Assembly: GCA_021413885.1 (NCBI GenBank) | Contig: JAIOPM010000057.1 | Location: 1-64,000 of the forward strand | Source of the DNA: Planctomycetota bacterium | GTDB taxonomy: Bacteria; Planctomycetota; UBA1135; GCA-002686595 | Reading direction: 5' to 3' | DNA length: 64,000 nucleotides | Part shown: one piece after another, positions 8,717 to 16,795 of the stretch | Layout: every line of letters starts with the position of its first letter | Numbering within the stretch: the stretch's first letter is position 1 | Notes under the pieces: generated by a model | The model's input: the letters and a program-made list of their open reading frames with translations, nothing else | Told to the model about the DNA's origin: nothing | Database searches by the model: none | Position numbers and translations under genes: made by a program

Positions 8717-10840
8717 TCAGCGCAAGCGTTCGAGCGCGGCGCGCGCCGTCGCGTCTTCGGGTGAGAGCGTCAAGACTTGCGCGTGCGCCGCGCGCGCACC
8801 GTCGCGATCGTTGAGCGCTTCGCACTCCGCGCCGAGGCGCAGCCACGCCTCTTTCTCGCGCGGGAGGAGTTCGGCCGCGCGACGGAACGCGGCGCGGCTC
8901 TCGTCATGGCGCTCCAACTTCGACAGCGCGATGCCGAGGTTCATCCAACCCCAACCGAACGTCGGTTTCTCGCGCGTCACCGCCTCGAACTCGATCGCGG
9001 CTTCGGCGAAGCGTCCCTGATCGACCAGGATCGCCGCGTGGTTCGAGCGGTAGTCGACGTCGTCGAGGCCGATCTTGCGCGCCTCTTCGATCGCGCGTTG
9101 CGAGAGCGAGAGCGCGAGTTCCGCGTGCTCGTCGGAATGTTCGAGATCGAGCCCGACCAGCGCGCGGTGCACCAACGCCAAGTTCCCGAAGAGCCGCGCG
9201 TCGGGGGCCTTCGGCAACGCGCGTTCGAGCAGATCGCCCGCGGCGACGTAGAGGTCGAAACGCCGCGACAACTCGGTGACGGCGCGCGCTTCCTGGATGT
9301 ACGCGAACGCGAGCTGCTTCTGGATCTCCGGCGCGTCGGGCTCGACCGCGTGGGCGTACGACCAGAGCGTCAAGTCGTCGCGCCACGCGCGCGTCTGGCG
9401 ATGCGCCGCGGACCCGAGCGCGCCGACCCACGCGACCGCCGCGAGCACGACGACGACGCGCAAGATTCCGCCGCGCGCGAACGCGCGTGCGAAGAGGCTC
9501 GCGACGAGCCACGTCAACGGCAACAACGCGAGGTACGTGTACCGATCGGCGACGAGCTGCGGCCCCGACTGCAGGAAGCCGAGCACCGGCGCGATCGTCG
9601 CGAGGTACGCGCACCACGCGACGGCGCTCGCTCTTTGCTTGAAGAGTCCGATGCAAGCGACGACGCCGAGCACGATCGCGAGCGAGAGCGGCAGGCCGAA
9701 ACGCGCCGACACGATCGGCAGACGATCGGGAATGCTCACGATCGGCAGGAGATCGACCGGCCACAACGTCTTCCACGGATAGTGGACGACGCCGAAGCCG
9801 GCTTGGGCGATGCGCTCGAGCACCGTGTGCGCCGCGAGATCCGGTTGGGTGTACGCGTGCAGCCCTTGCGCCCACGCCGCGAGCGACGCGAACCCCAACG
9901 CGACGGCGACGAACGGCAACTTCTCGAGCGCGCACGTCGCGAGGCTCTGCGCATCGCGGATGCGCCCGAGCGGCCGGACGTCGAGCAAGAGGAAGAGAAC
10001 GGGCAACACCATGCCCCACGCTTTCGCGCCGAGCGACAACAACAAGCACGCGAGCGCCGCGAGGTACGGACCGCGCGCTCCCTTCGGCGCGCTGAACCAC
10101 GCGCCGACGAAGAGCGCGACGAACGCCGCTCCGAGACCGAGCGGACCGAGTCCGCGCCACGTGAGCGACGTCGCGCCGCGCTCGACGCTCGCGAAGAACA
10201 GTCCGCCGGCGACGATCGACGAGCCCAACGCGACGAGCCGTCCGCCGCACTCTGCCGCGCCTTCGACGGCGCGCCCGTACCGCATCCAAGCGACCAACGC
10301 GAGCGCGAAGAACGTCCCCGAGATCACGTCGCGCCGCTCGGTCACCCACGCGACCGACTCGACGCGCAACGGATGCACGGCGAAGAAGAAGGTGGCGAAT
10401 GCGCTCGCGAAGACGACCGCGGGATCGAGGCGCTTGCGGCGCAGAGCGAAGCTCAGGATCTCGAGCGACGCCCAGTACACCGCGACCGCGCACGCGGCGT
10501 GTCCGATCAAGTTGGTGCGGTGGAACTGGCGCGCGGCGAGGAAATCGGGCGCGAGCAACGGCTCGAGCGCGTGATCGAGCGCGAACGACATCCACGCGAG
10601 CGGCTGGAAGTGCCCCATCAACCCGGTCGAGAACATCCACGCGACCGACTCGCGCCCGAACCCGCGGAACGCGAAGTTCTGGGTGACCGTCAGGTCGTCG
10701 TCCCAATGCAGGAAGCTCGCGTCGAGCGCCGGCGCGAAGACGACGAACACCGCCGCGATCAGGAGCACCGGCACGCCGAGGCAGGCGACGGCGCGCAGGA
10801 GCACCCCGGCCTCGCGGCTTTCGGTCGGCATCCCCGGCAC
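8717..10840 (-). CDS. Polytopic glycosyltransferase-like membrane protein with C-terminal TPR repeats (TMTC-like)
   Basis: 707 residues. Residues ~15-470 contain about ten hydrophobic helices and the diagnostic segments 'FLHWDDDLTVTQN' (Asp-Asp-Asp in the first external loop) and 'HPLRVESVAWVTERRDVIS', the hallmark of the TMTC-like bacterial O-mannosyl/O-GlcNAc-type membrane proteins. From ~490 to the end are tetratricopeptide repeats, e.g. 'FAEAAIEFEAVTREKPTFGWGWMNLGIALSKL' split over several helices. TPRs in this class usually bind protein acceptors. The product probably glycosylates exported proteins or lipids; this is inferred from family shape. It is convergent with the peptidase gene and divergent from the sigma factor gene at 10954. 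Confidence 0.8.
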   Translation of the reverse strand: MPGMPTESREAGVLLRAVACLGVPVLLIAAVFVVFAPALDASFLHWDDDLTVTQNFAFRGFGRESVAWMFSTGLMGHFQPLAWMSFALDHALEPLLAPDFLAARQFHRTNLIGHAACAVAVYWASLEILSFALRRKRLDPAVVFASAFATFFFAVHPLRVESVAWVTERRDVISGTFFALALVAWMRYGRAVEGAAECGGRLVALGSSIVAGGLFFASVERGATSLTWRGLGPLGLGAAFVALFVGAWFSAPKGARGPYLAALACLLLSLGAKAWGMVLPVLFLLLDVRPLGRIRDAQSLATCALEKLPFVAVALGFASLAAWAQGLHAYTQPDLAAHTVLERIAQAGFGVVHYPWKTLWPVDLLPIVSIPDRLPIVSARFGLPLSLAIVLGVVACIGLFKQRASAVAWCAYLATIAPVLGFLQSGPQLVADRYTYLALLPLTWLVASLFARAFARGGILRVVVVLAAVAWVGALGSAAHRQTRAWRDDLTLWSYAHAVEPDAPEIQKQLAFAYIQEARAVTELSRRFDLYVAAGDLLERALPKAPDARLFGNLALVHRALVGLDLEHSDEHAELALSLSQRAIEEARKIGLDDVDYRSNHAAILVDQGRFAEAAIEFEAVTREKPTFGWGWMNLGIALSKLERHDESRAAFRRAAELLPREKEAWLRLGAECEALNDRDGARAAHAQVLTLSPEDATARAALERLR

Positions 10841-10892
10841 GTTAGCGCGCTCGAAGGCCCGCGGCGAGGCCGGCGCGGGCGGAGCGACGGGC

Positions 10893-10916
10893 TCCTACAC
10901 TTCCTCGTAGGATTTT
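10893..10916 (+). promoter_or_regulatory. Inverted repeat in the divergent region before the ECF sigma gene
   Basis: TCCTAC (10893-10898) and GTAGGA (10907-10912) are complementary around an 8-base spacer and are followed by TTTT. The site lies about 40 bases before the sigma factor ATG and 50 bases from the divergent gene start. It could be an operator or a short attenuator-like hairpin. No clear -35/-10 pair was seen next to it. Confidence 0.3.
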
Positions 10917-10953
10917 CGGTTGCGTTCCGCGCGGCCGGGACAAGACGAGCACG

Positions 10954-13584
10954 ATGTTCCAGCCGACCCTCGAAAAACTCTTTGACCGCTATCGCCGCCG
11001 CGGGGACGCTGCAGCGCTGGCCGAGGTCTTCGACCGGACGTCGGGCGAGCTGCACAAGCTCGCCCTCCACCTCGTACGCGATCCGGCGGAGGCGGAGGAC
11101 GTTCTCCAGAACGCCTACCTCGCCGCGATCGAGAGCGCGCCGTCCTACGACTCGTCGCGCCCCCTTATCCCGTGGTTGGTCGGCATCCTGGCGAACCAGG
11201 CCGCGATCGCGCGGCGCCGTTCGCGGCGCGAGGTCGAGCCCGATCGCCTCGAACGCCGAGGTGAGCCGCAGCCCAACGAAGCGGCGGACCTCGCGGAGTT
11301 CTCATCGAAGCTCGGCGACGCGCTCGCGCAGCTGCCCGAGCCGTACGCCGAAGTCCTGCGCCTCCACCTCGCCGACGGCAAGAAGTCGATCGACATCGCG
11401 CGCGAACTCGGCCGCGAGCCGGGCACCGTGCGCATGCAGGTCCACCGCGGGCTCGATCTCCTGCGCCGCGCGTTGCCGGCCGGTTTCGCGACCGGAGCGG
11501 TCGTCGCGAGCTTGTCGACCTCGGCGCGCGCCGCGACCCGCGAACGCGTGTTGACCGAGGCCGTGCGCCGCGGCGCGACGGTCGCGAGCGTCGGAGCCGG
11601 AGCGGGAACCGGATTGTTGATCGCGAAGGTCGCCGGCGTAGCGGTCGCGCTCGGCACGTTGGCGTACTTCGTCTGGCCGGACGCGAACGAGGCGGCGCGC
11701 GACGAGCTCGCGCGAGCGACCTCGACGATATCGACCGTCGCGCAGTCGTCCGCGCTCGACGCGCGCGCGCCGAACGAATCGCGCAGCGCGCTCACGCAGA
11801 CGATCGACCGAACGGCTCCGTCCGCGACCGAGCTCGTGTCCAAAGGCCCGTGGCTCGACGGCACCGTCAGCGCGCCGACGGGACTCGCGCTCGACGCGGT
11901 CACGCTCCAAGTGCGCGCACTCGTTCGCGGCGCGACGTTGCAGGACACGACGCTGTCCGGTCCGGTCGACGCGGCCGGGCGTTTCCGCATCGACCTCGCG
12001 CCGCTCTTCGAGAGCGCGACGCGCAAGGCGACGCCCGAAGAGCTCGTCGTCACCGCCGAACATCCGCGCACGACGCGCGGCGAAGCGCGCGTGCACCTCG
12101 CCGGCGTCGAACGGCGCGCGAGCTACGACGTCGCGCTCGAACTCGGCGAAGCCGGCATCGTCACCGGTCGCGTCGTCGCGCCGCTCGGCCTCGACGGACC
12201 GGTCGAAGTCGGCTTGGTCGCGGTCTGCGACGGCGCGCCTTGCCTGCCGCTCGCGGACTCCACGCGCGTCGGCGCCGACGGAATCTTCCGTCTGCGCTCG
12301 GCGAAAGCGCGCGATCACCTCTTGGTCGCGTTCGCGAACGGCGCGCGGCCGCTCTCGCGTGCGGTCCGCGTCGATCCCGGCGTCGTCGTAGACGTCGGCG
12401 AGCTCGCGCTCGCGCGCGGACTGGTACTCGAAGGCTCGGTGACGCGCGCCGGCGAACCGGTCGAACACGCGATGGTCGGCATCGCGACCACCGGCGACGT
12501 CGGCCTGGTCTTGCCGCTCTTCGGCGTGCGCCTCGCGTGGCGCGACGGCGAACTGCATCGCACCGGCGCGATGGTCGAGACCGACGCGAACGGTCGCTTC
12601 CGCGCGTTCGGCTTCGAGCCCGGGCTCCACCGCCTCGAGGTCGTGCGCGGCGACGGCGCGCCGTTGCGTTCGGTCAATCGACTCTCGGCGCCGGTGCTGG
12701 TCGAAGCGCCCGGCACCGCCGAGCTCGAGATCGCGAGCGCGCGCCTCGAACTCGAAGTGCTCGACGGCGATCGCCGTCCGGCGCGCGGCACCGCGACGTT
12801 GGTCGGTGCCGCGGCGACGAAACCCGCGCCGCTCGCCGAGGACGGAATCTTGCGGCTCGACGTCGCGCCGTTCGAGCGCCAGAGCGTCCGCATCGAGTCG
12901 CTGGGGCAACGCACGGAGACGTTCGAGTTCGAAGCGCCGGGTCCGGGGGAGACGTTGCGGGAGCGCGTGTGGCTCTTGCGCGATCGGATGCTCGCCGCTC
13001 TGTCGCTCGTGGTCGCGTCACCCGACGCGATCACGAGCGCGGAGCTCGAACTCGACTTCACCGCGCTCGACGTCGAGGGCGACGTGCGCCCGCACTTCGT
13101 GCGTCGCGCGCCGATTGCCGAGGGCCGCGCGCGCTTCGCCGATCTGCCGGCGGGCCGTTGGAACGTGCGCGCGTTCCTCGGCGGCGCGTACCGGCATTTC
13201 GCCGAGTTGCGCGCGCCGTGCGAGTTCGAAATCGAACTCGCGCCGACCGAGGAAGCCTCGCATTCGCTCGCGTTCACCGCCGGCGGCCGCGTGCGCATCG
13301 ACGTCGTCGACGAACAAGGGCGCCGCGTCGCGGCGAACTGCGCGGCGCGCGACGCGAACGGACGCGAGCTCGCGCTGCGCTTCGTCGCGCGCGGCAGCGA
13401 ACGCGTCGGTTCCGCGGAAGGTCGGCTCTCCGACCTCGCGACCAACGATGTCTACCCCAACCTGGCGCCGGGCGAATACGTGTTCGTGTTCTCCGCGCTC
13501 GGGCGCGTCGCCGTCGAACGACGTGTGACCGTCGAAGCCGGCAAGACCAGCGAGCTCGCGATCGAGCTCGCGAAAGAGGAGTGA
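10954..13584 (+). CDS. ECF sigma factor fused to a transmembrane helix and long extracytoplasmic beta-domain tail
   Basis: 876 residues, about five times an ordinary ECF sigma factor. Region 2 spans ~28-92 (AEAEDVLQNAYLAAIESAP ... RPLIPWLVGILANQAAIARRR) and region 4 spans ~120-172 (LPEPYAEVLRLHLADG then a helix-turn-helix ending VRMQVHRGLDLLRRAL). Residues ~219-241 (LLIAKVAGVAVALGTLAYFV) form a transmembrane helix, preceded by a weaker hydrophobic stretch at 176-190. The remaining ~630 residues are repeated beta-sandwich segments of the carboxypeptidase-regulatory type (e.g. 'VTGRVVAPLGLDGPVEV', 'LEGSVTRAGEPVEHAMVGI', 'VRIDVVDEQGRRVAANC'). No anti-sigma gene is adjacent. The layout suggests a sigma factor held at the membrane and regulated by its own outer domain. 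The SPFH gene starts 4 bases after the stop. Confidence 0.88.
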   Translation: MFQPTLEKLFDRYRRRGDAAALAEVFDRTSGELHKLALHLVRDPAEAEDVLQNAYLAAIESAPSYDSSRPLIPWLVGILANQAAIARRRSRREVEPDRLERRGEPQPNEAADLAEFSSKLGDALAQLPEPYAEVLRLHLADGKKSIDIARELGREPGTVRMQVHRGLDLLRRALPAGFATGAVVASLSTSARAATRERVLTEAVRRGATVASVGAGAGTGLLIAKVAGVAVALGTLAYFVWPDANEAARDELARATSTISTVAQSSALDARAPNESRSALTQTIDRTAPSATELVSKGPWLDGTVSAPTGLALDAVTLQVRALVRGATLQDTTLSGPVDAAGRFRIDLAPLFESATRKATPEELVVTAEHPRTTRGEARVHLAGVERRASYDVALELGEAGIVTGRVVAPLGLDGPVEVGLVAVCDGAPCLPLADSTRVGADGIFRLRSAKARDHLLVAFANGARPLSRAVRVDPGVVVDVGELALARGLVLEGSVTRAGEPVEHAMVGIATTGDVGLVLPLFGVRLAWRDGELHRTGAMVETDANGRFRAFGFEPGLHRLEVVRGDGAPLRSVNRLSAPVLVEAPGTAELEIASARLELEVLDGDRRPARGTATLVGAAATKPAPLAEDGILRLDVAPFERQSVRIESLGQRTETFEFEAPGPGETLRERVWLLRDRMLAALSLVVASPDAITSAELELDFTALDVEGDVRPHFVRRAPIAEGRARFADLPAGRWNVRAFLGGAYRHFAELRAPCEFEIELAPTEEASHSLAFTAGGRVRIDVVDEQGRRVAANCAARDANGRELALRFVARGSERVGSAEGRLSDLATNDVYPNLAPGEYVFVFSALGRVAVERRVTVEAGKTSELAIELAKEE

Positions 13585-13588
13585 GCCC

Positions 13589-14692
13589 ATGTTCGATCCC
13601 GAAGTTCCCGTGCGCGCGAAGACGCGCCGCTGGTGGCGCCCGACCCGCGTCGAAGTCGCGCTCGGCCTCGCCGCCGTCCCGCTCTACGCGTGGATCGGGC
13701 TCACGAAGCTGGCGGACGAGCGCGGCCTCGCGCACATCGACGACGGCCAAGTCGCGGTGCTCGTCGACCACGCGCACGCGACGACGCGCGTCTCGAGCGC
13801 GCCGGGCTTGCGGCCGTTCGTGCCGTGGTTCCAGGACGTCTTCGCGCTCGACAAACGTCCGATCGAGTTCCGCTTCGAGGGCAACGAGAAAGGGACGTTG
13901 AATCGCTTCCCGCGTCTCGTCGTGCGCGCGCACGACGGCTCGAGCTTCTGGTTCGACACGTTCACGCTGCAGTACGCGTTGACGCCGAACGCGGCGGCGC
14001 GCGTGCTCGCGGACTCCGGGCCCGGCGACGCGTACCAGGAGAAGCTGGTCAACGCGTTCGCGCGCGCGGTGCTGCGCGACGAGTTCGGCTACTTCTCGTG
14101 CGAGGAGATCGTGCGGCCGGAGAATTTGCACGCCGCGACCAACGAAGCGCGCCGACGTCTCAACGAATACTTGAAGCCGCACGGCATCGAGGTGCTCGAG
14201 GTCGCGGTCGCCAAGCCGCGCTTCGATCCGCTCTACGAGAAGGCGATCGAACGCCGCAAGGTCGGCAACCAGGAGATCGAGCACCTGCGCGCGCAGATCG
14301 AGACGCTCGAACAGGAAAAGCACCAGCGGATCTCGCGCGCGCTCGAGGAGAAGGAGAGCGAGCTGATGGTGCGCCGCGGCAACCTCGCGCGCGATCGGCT
14401 CGCCGCTGAACAGGAAGCGATCAAGACGCGCAACGCGGCCGACGTGTTCGCGCTGCAGAAACGCTCCGAGGCGAAGACGCTCGCCGACAAGCGCGCGGCC
14501 GAGGCCGACGCGTTGGTCGCGCGGTACACGCTCGAGGCCGACGGGCTCAAGGCTCACGCCGATGCGCTCGCCGTCCAAGGCGAAGACACCGTGCGCGCCG
14601 CGTTGATCGATCGTCTCGCGACCATCGAGTTCAACATCCAACCCTTCGTCCAACCGCAAGCGCCCGGCGAGGCCGTCGCCGCGCATCCCTAG
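13589..14692 (+). CDS. SPFH/band 7 (prohibitin-like) membrane protein A
   Basis: 367 residues with one N-terminal transmembrane helix (VEVALGLAAVPLYAWIGL, ~20-38), an SPFH domain (~50-215; 'HIDDGQVAVLVDHAHATTRV', 'PWFQDVFALDKRP', 'FGYFSCEEIVRP', 'YLKPHGIEVLEVAVAKPRFD'), then a long Glu/Lys/Arg-rich coiled coil (~215-330). SPFH proteins form ring or cage oligomers in membranes and control proteases or lipid domains. AGAGGA lies 8 bases before the ATG, and only 4 bases separate it from the sigma factor stop, so both are one transcript. The next gene, 8 bases on, encodes a second SPFH protein, as in HflK/HflC pairs. The C-terminal half is unusually rich in charged residues, as expected of coiled coil. 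Confidence 0.85.
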   Translation: MFDPEVPVRAKTRRWWRPTRVEVALGLAAVPLYAWIGLTKLADERGLAHIDDGQVAVLVDHAHATTRVSSAPGLRPFVPWFQDVFALDKRPIEFRFEGNEKGTLNRFPRLVVRAHDGSSFWFDTFTLQYALTPNAAARVLADSGPGDAYQEKLVNAFARAVLRDEFGYFSCEEIVRPENLHAATNEARRRLNEYLKPHGIEVLEVAVAKPRFDPLYEKAIERRKVGNQEIEHLRAQIETLEQEKHQRISRALEEKESELMVRRGNLARDRLAAEQEAIKTRNAADVFALQKRSEAKTLADKRAAEADALVARYTLEADGLKAHADALAVQGEDTVRAALIDRLATIEFNIQPFVQPQAPGEAVAAHP

Positions 14693-14700
14693 AGGTTTCC

Positions 14701-15918
14701 ATGCGCGCGTTGATCGCCGAATCGTGGACACGTTGCCGAGAGCTCGCGCTCGCGAGCGCGCGACTCGCCGGCCGAGCCACGCGCGGAGTCCTGCGTGCCG
14801 CGCGCTCGCATTGGGTTGCCGCTCCGCTCGCGTGGCTGCTGCGCGCCGTCGGTTCGACCGCGCGCGTCGCGGCGGTCGGCGCCGTCGTCGCCGCGGTCGC
14901 GCTCGCGGGTCTCTGGGTCGGCTACGAGCGCGTGCCGGTCGCGTCGATCGGCGTGCAACAGACGCAGTGGGGCGACGGCGGCCTCGTCGAACACGACTTC
15001 GAGCCCGGCCTGCATCGTTCGACCCGCGGCTTGAGCGCGTGGCACATCCTCGACGCGCGCACGCACTTCCTGATGTTCGGTTGGAAGACCGACGGCGCGG
15101 ATCTCGAGCTGCTCGACCTGCGCACCAAGGACGGCAACGAGGTCAAGCTCAGCGTCACCGTCCCCTATCGCATCCGTCCCGGCGAAGGTTGGCAACTCGT
15201 GCGCGACGGCTTGAAGTCGTCGTACGAGGCGCTCGCGCGCGCGACCACGCAGAGTCTGTTGATGCAGGAGCTCGCCGAGCTCTCGTCAACCGATCTCGCG
15301 ACGACGTCGATGCGGCTCGCGCGCTGTCGCGATGCGTTGCCGCGGCTCAACGCGTTGCTCGCGCCATACCACCTCGAGGCGGAGTCGATCCAGATCCACC
15401 AGACGCTCTTCTGGAACGAGTACGAGAAGAAGCTCCAGTCGAAGCAGTTGACCAAGCAACTCGCGCTCGAAGCCGAGGCCGCGACTGAGGTCGAGGAGGA
15501 GCGGCGCAAGAACACGCTCGCCGAACAGATCGACGCCGAGGAGAAACGCGTGCGCGCCGAGAAGGACAAGGAGATCGAGACCTCGGTCGCCGAGGCGACG
15601 CTCGACATCGCGCGCATCCGCGCCGAGGCGAAGGGCTACGACGAGCTCTTGCGCACGCAAGCCGGTGCCGAACTCGACCGCGCCAACGCCGAGGGCGCGT
15701 TCCAGATCGCGAAGGCGGAGGCGTTGCGCGAGGAGCTCGTCCAACGCGTCCACGAATCCGCGGGCGGCCGGATCCTGCTGGCGCGCAAGGCGGCGGAGCA
15801 GCTGCGCATCCGTTCGGTGACCCTGGACTCTCGCGACCCGCGAGTGCCGAACCCGCTGGACCTCGACGCGATGGTGGCGCTGCTGGTCGGCAAGACGCCG
15901 ACCGGCGCGGTCAGGTGA
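14701..15918 (+). CDS. SPFH/band 7 membrane protein B (partner of the preceding gene)
   Basis: 405 residues. A basic N-terminal part is followed by a transmembrane helix (AVGAVVAAVALAGLWVGY, ~58-76), then an SPFH domain ('VPVASIGVQQTQWGDGGLV', 'LDLRTKDGNEVKLSVTVPYRI', 'ELAELSSTDLATTSMRL', 'YHLEAESIQIHQTLFWNEYE') and a long alanine/glutamate coiled coil (~240-375). It follows protein A after 8 bases, so a hetero-oligomer of the HflKC or prohibitin sort is likely, though no FtsH or other protease gene is adjacent. Its end overlaps the end of the convergent zinc-ribbon gene by 8 bases. Function in this operon may be to sense or shape the membrane near the tethered sigma factor; that is inference. 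Confidence 0.84.
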   Translation: MRALIAESWTRCRELALASARLAGRATRGVLRAARSHWVAAPLAWLLRAVGSTARVAAVGAVVAAVALAGLWVGYERVPVASIGVQQTQWGDGGLVEHDFEPGLHRSTRGLSAWHILDARTHFLMFGWKTDGADLELLDLRTKDGNEVKLSVTVPYRIRPGEGWQLVRDGLKSSYEALARATTQSLLMQELAELSSTDLATTSMRLARCRDALPRLNALLAPYHLEAESIQIHQTLFWNEYEKKLQSKQLTKQLALEAEAATEVEEERRKNTLAEQIDAEEKRVRAEKDKEIETSVAEATLDIARIRAEAKGYDELLRTQAGAELDRANAEGAFQIAKAEALREELVQRVHESAGGRILLARKAAEQLRIRSVTLDSRDPRVPNPLDLDAMVALLVGKTPTGAVR

Positions 15919-16795
15919 ACCAGTCCCAGAGGGCTTCGCCCAGCGTCGTCATGCCCTCGGCCAGTGGCGAGGTGCGCGGGCGGGAGTCGTCGCGCTCGGA
16001 GTACCAGCGTGTGTCGCGGCGCGCTTCGTCCAGTTGGTGCTTCACGCGCTCCTCCTCGTGCTTCAGGCGATCGAGCTCGCGTTCGCGCGCCTTGAGCAGT
16101 CCGCCTTTGCGCACGAAGTCGAGCACGCGTTCGAGTTCACCGCGGTCGAGCCACAGGCCGTGCTTGCGGCAGAGATCGAGGATCACGCCCGAGCACTGCG
16201 CGAAGTTGCGGCGGATCATCAGGTCCTTGCACACGACGCACGGCAGGTAGCGCACGACCTCCGGCCCGACCGGCGCGACGCCGACCGGCGAACCGAGAAC
16301 GCGCGACGCGAGGCCCTCCTCGTCCGCGCGCTCGCACAACCGATCGAGCGTGCCCGGCGAGAACCAGAGACCGGCGCAGCTCGTGCACTCGACGATCGAA
16401 TACGTCTCGACGACGCGCGCGCGCAGGCGCGACTGGCAACGCGGACACGCGCTCGCGCTCGGCAGCGCGGTCAACGCCTGCGGTTCGATCGCGAGGCCGC
16501 ACTCGAGGCAGTGCTTCGCGCGCGACGGCAGACGCGACCAACAACCGGGGCAGATCGAGGAGACCCCGCGATCTTCGAGCGCGAGTTCGGCATTGCAGTA
16601 GCCGCAGCTCTTCGCGCCCTCGACCAGATTCGCGCCGCAGCTCGTGCAGCGCAGCGAACGCGGCGAGTGCGGCGCGCGGAACTCGACGGTGAAGCGCGTG
16701 CCGCATTCGCAGCGCACGCTCTCGCCCGGCGCGAGGAACGACACGTCCCACTGCCGCGAGCAAACGGCGCAAGCGTTGAGCGTGCGGTAGTCCAT
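15911..16795 (-). CDS. Zinc-ribbon (zf-TFIIB type) protein with C-terminal coiled coil
   Basis: 294 residues starting MDYRTLNACAVC at 16795. At least five Cys pairs are visible: CAVC, CECG, CTSCG...CGYC, CPGC...CLECG, CPRC...CTSC and CVVC. The segment 'CPRCQSRLRARVVETYS' then 'CTSCAGLWFSPGTLDRL' is the zf-TFIIB zinc ribbon, and 'CSGVILDLCRKHGLWLDRGELE' is a second, degenerate copy. Residues ~225-265 form a charged coiled coil. Proteins like this are cytoplasmic, of unknown function. The ATG overlaps the TGA of the upstream YihY gene by one base (TGATG), so the two are translationally coupled and probably work together. No enzyme domain is visible. Confidence 0.82.
   Translation of the reverse strand: MDYRTLNACAVCSRQWDVSFLAPGESVRCECGTRFTVEFRAPHSPRSLRCTSCGANLVEGAKSCGYCNAELALEDRGVSSICPGCWSRLPSRAKHCLECGLAIEPQALTALPSASACPRCQSRLRARVVETYSIVECTSCAGLWFSPGTLDRLCERADEEGLASRVLGSPVGVAPVGPEVVRYLPCVVCKDLMIRRNFAQCSGVILDLCRKHGLWLDRGELERVLDFVRKGGLLKARERELDRLKHEEERVKHQLDEARRDTRWYSERDDSRPRTSPLAEGMTTLGEALWDWFT

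Noticed and set aside
8777-11554. 925-codon open frame on the plus strand
   Set aside because: Shadow of the TPR glycosyltransferase and sigma gene; low-complexity basic composition caused by high GC third positions.
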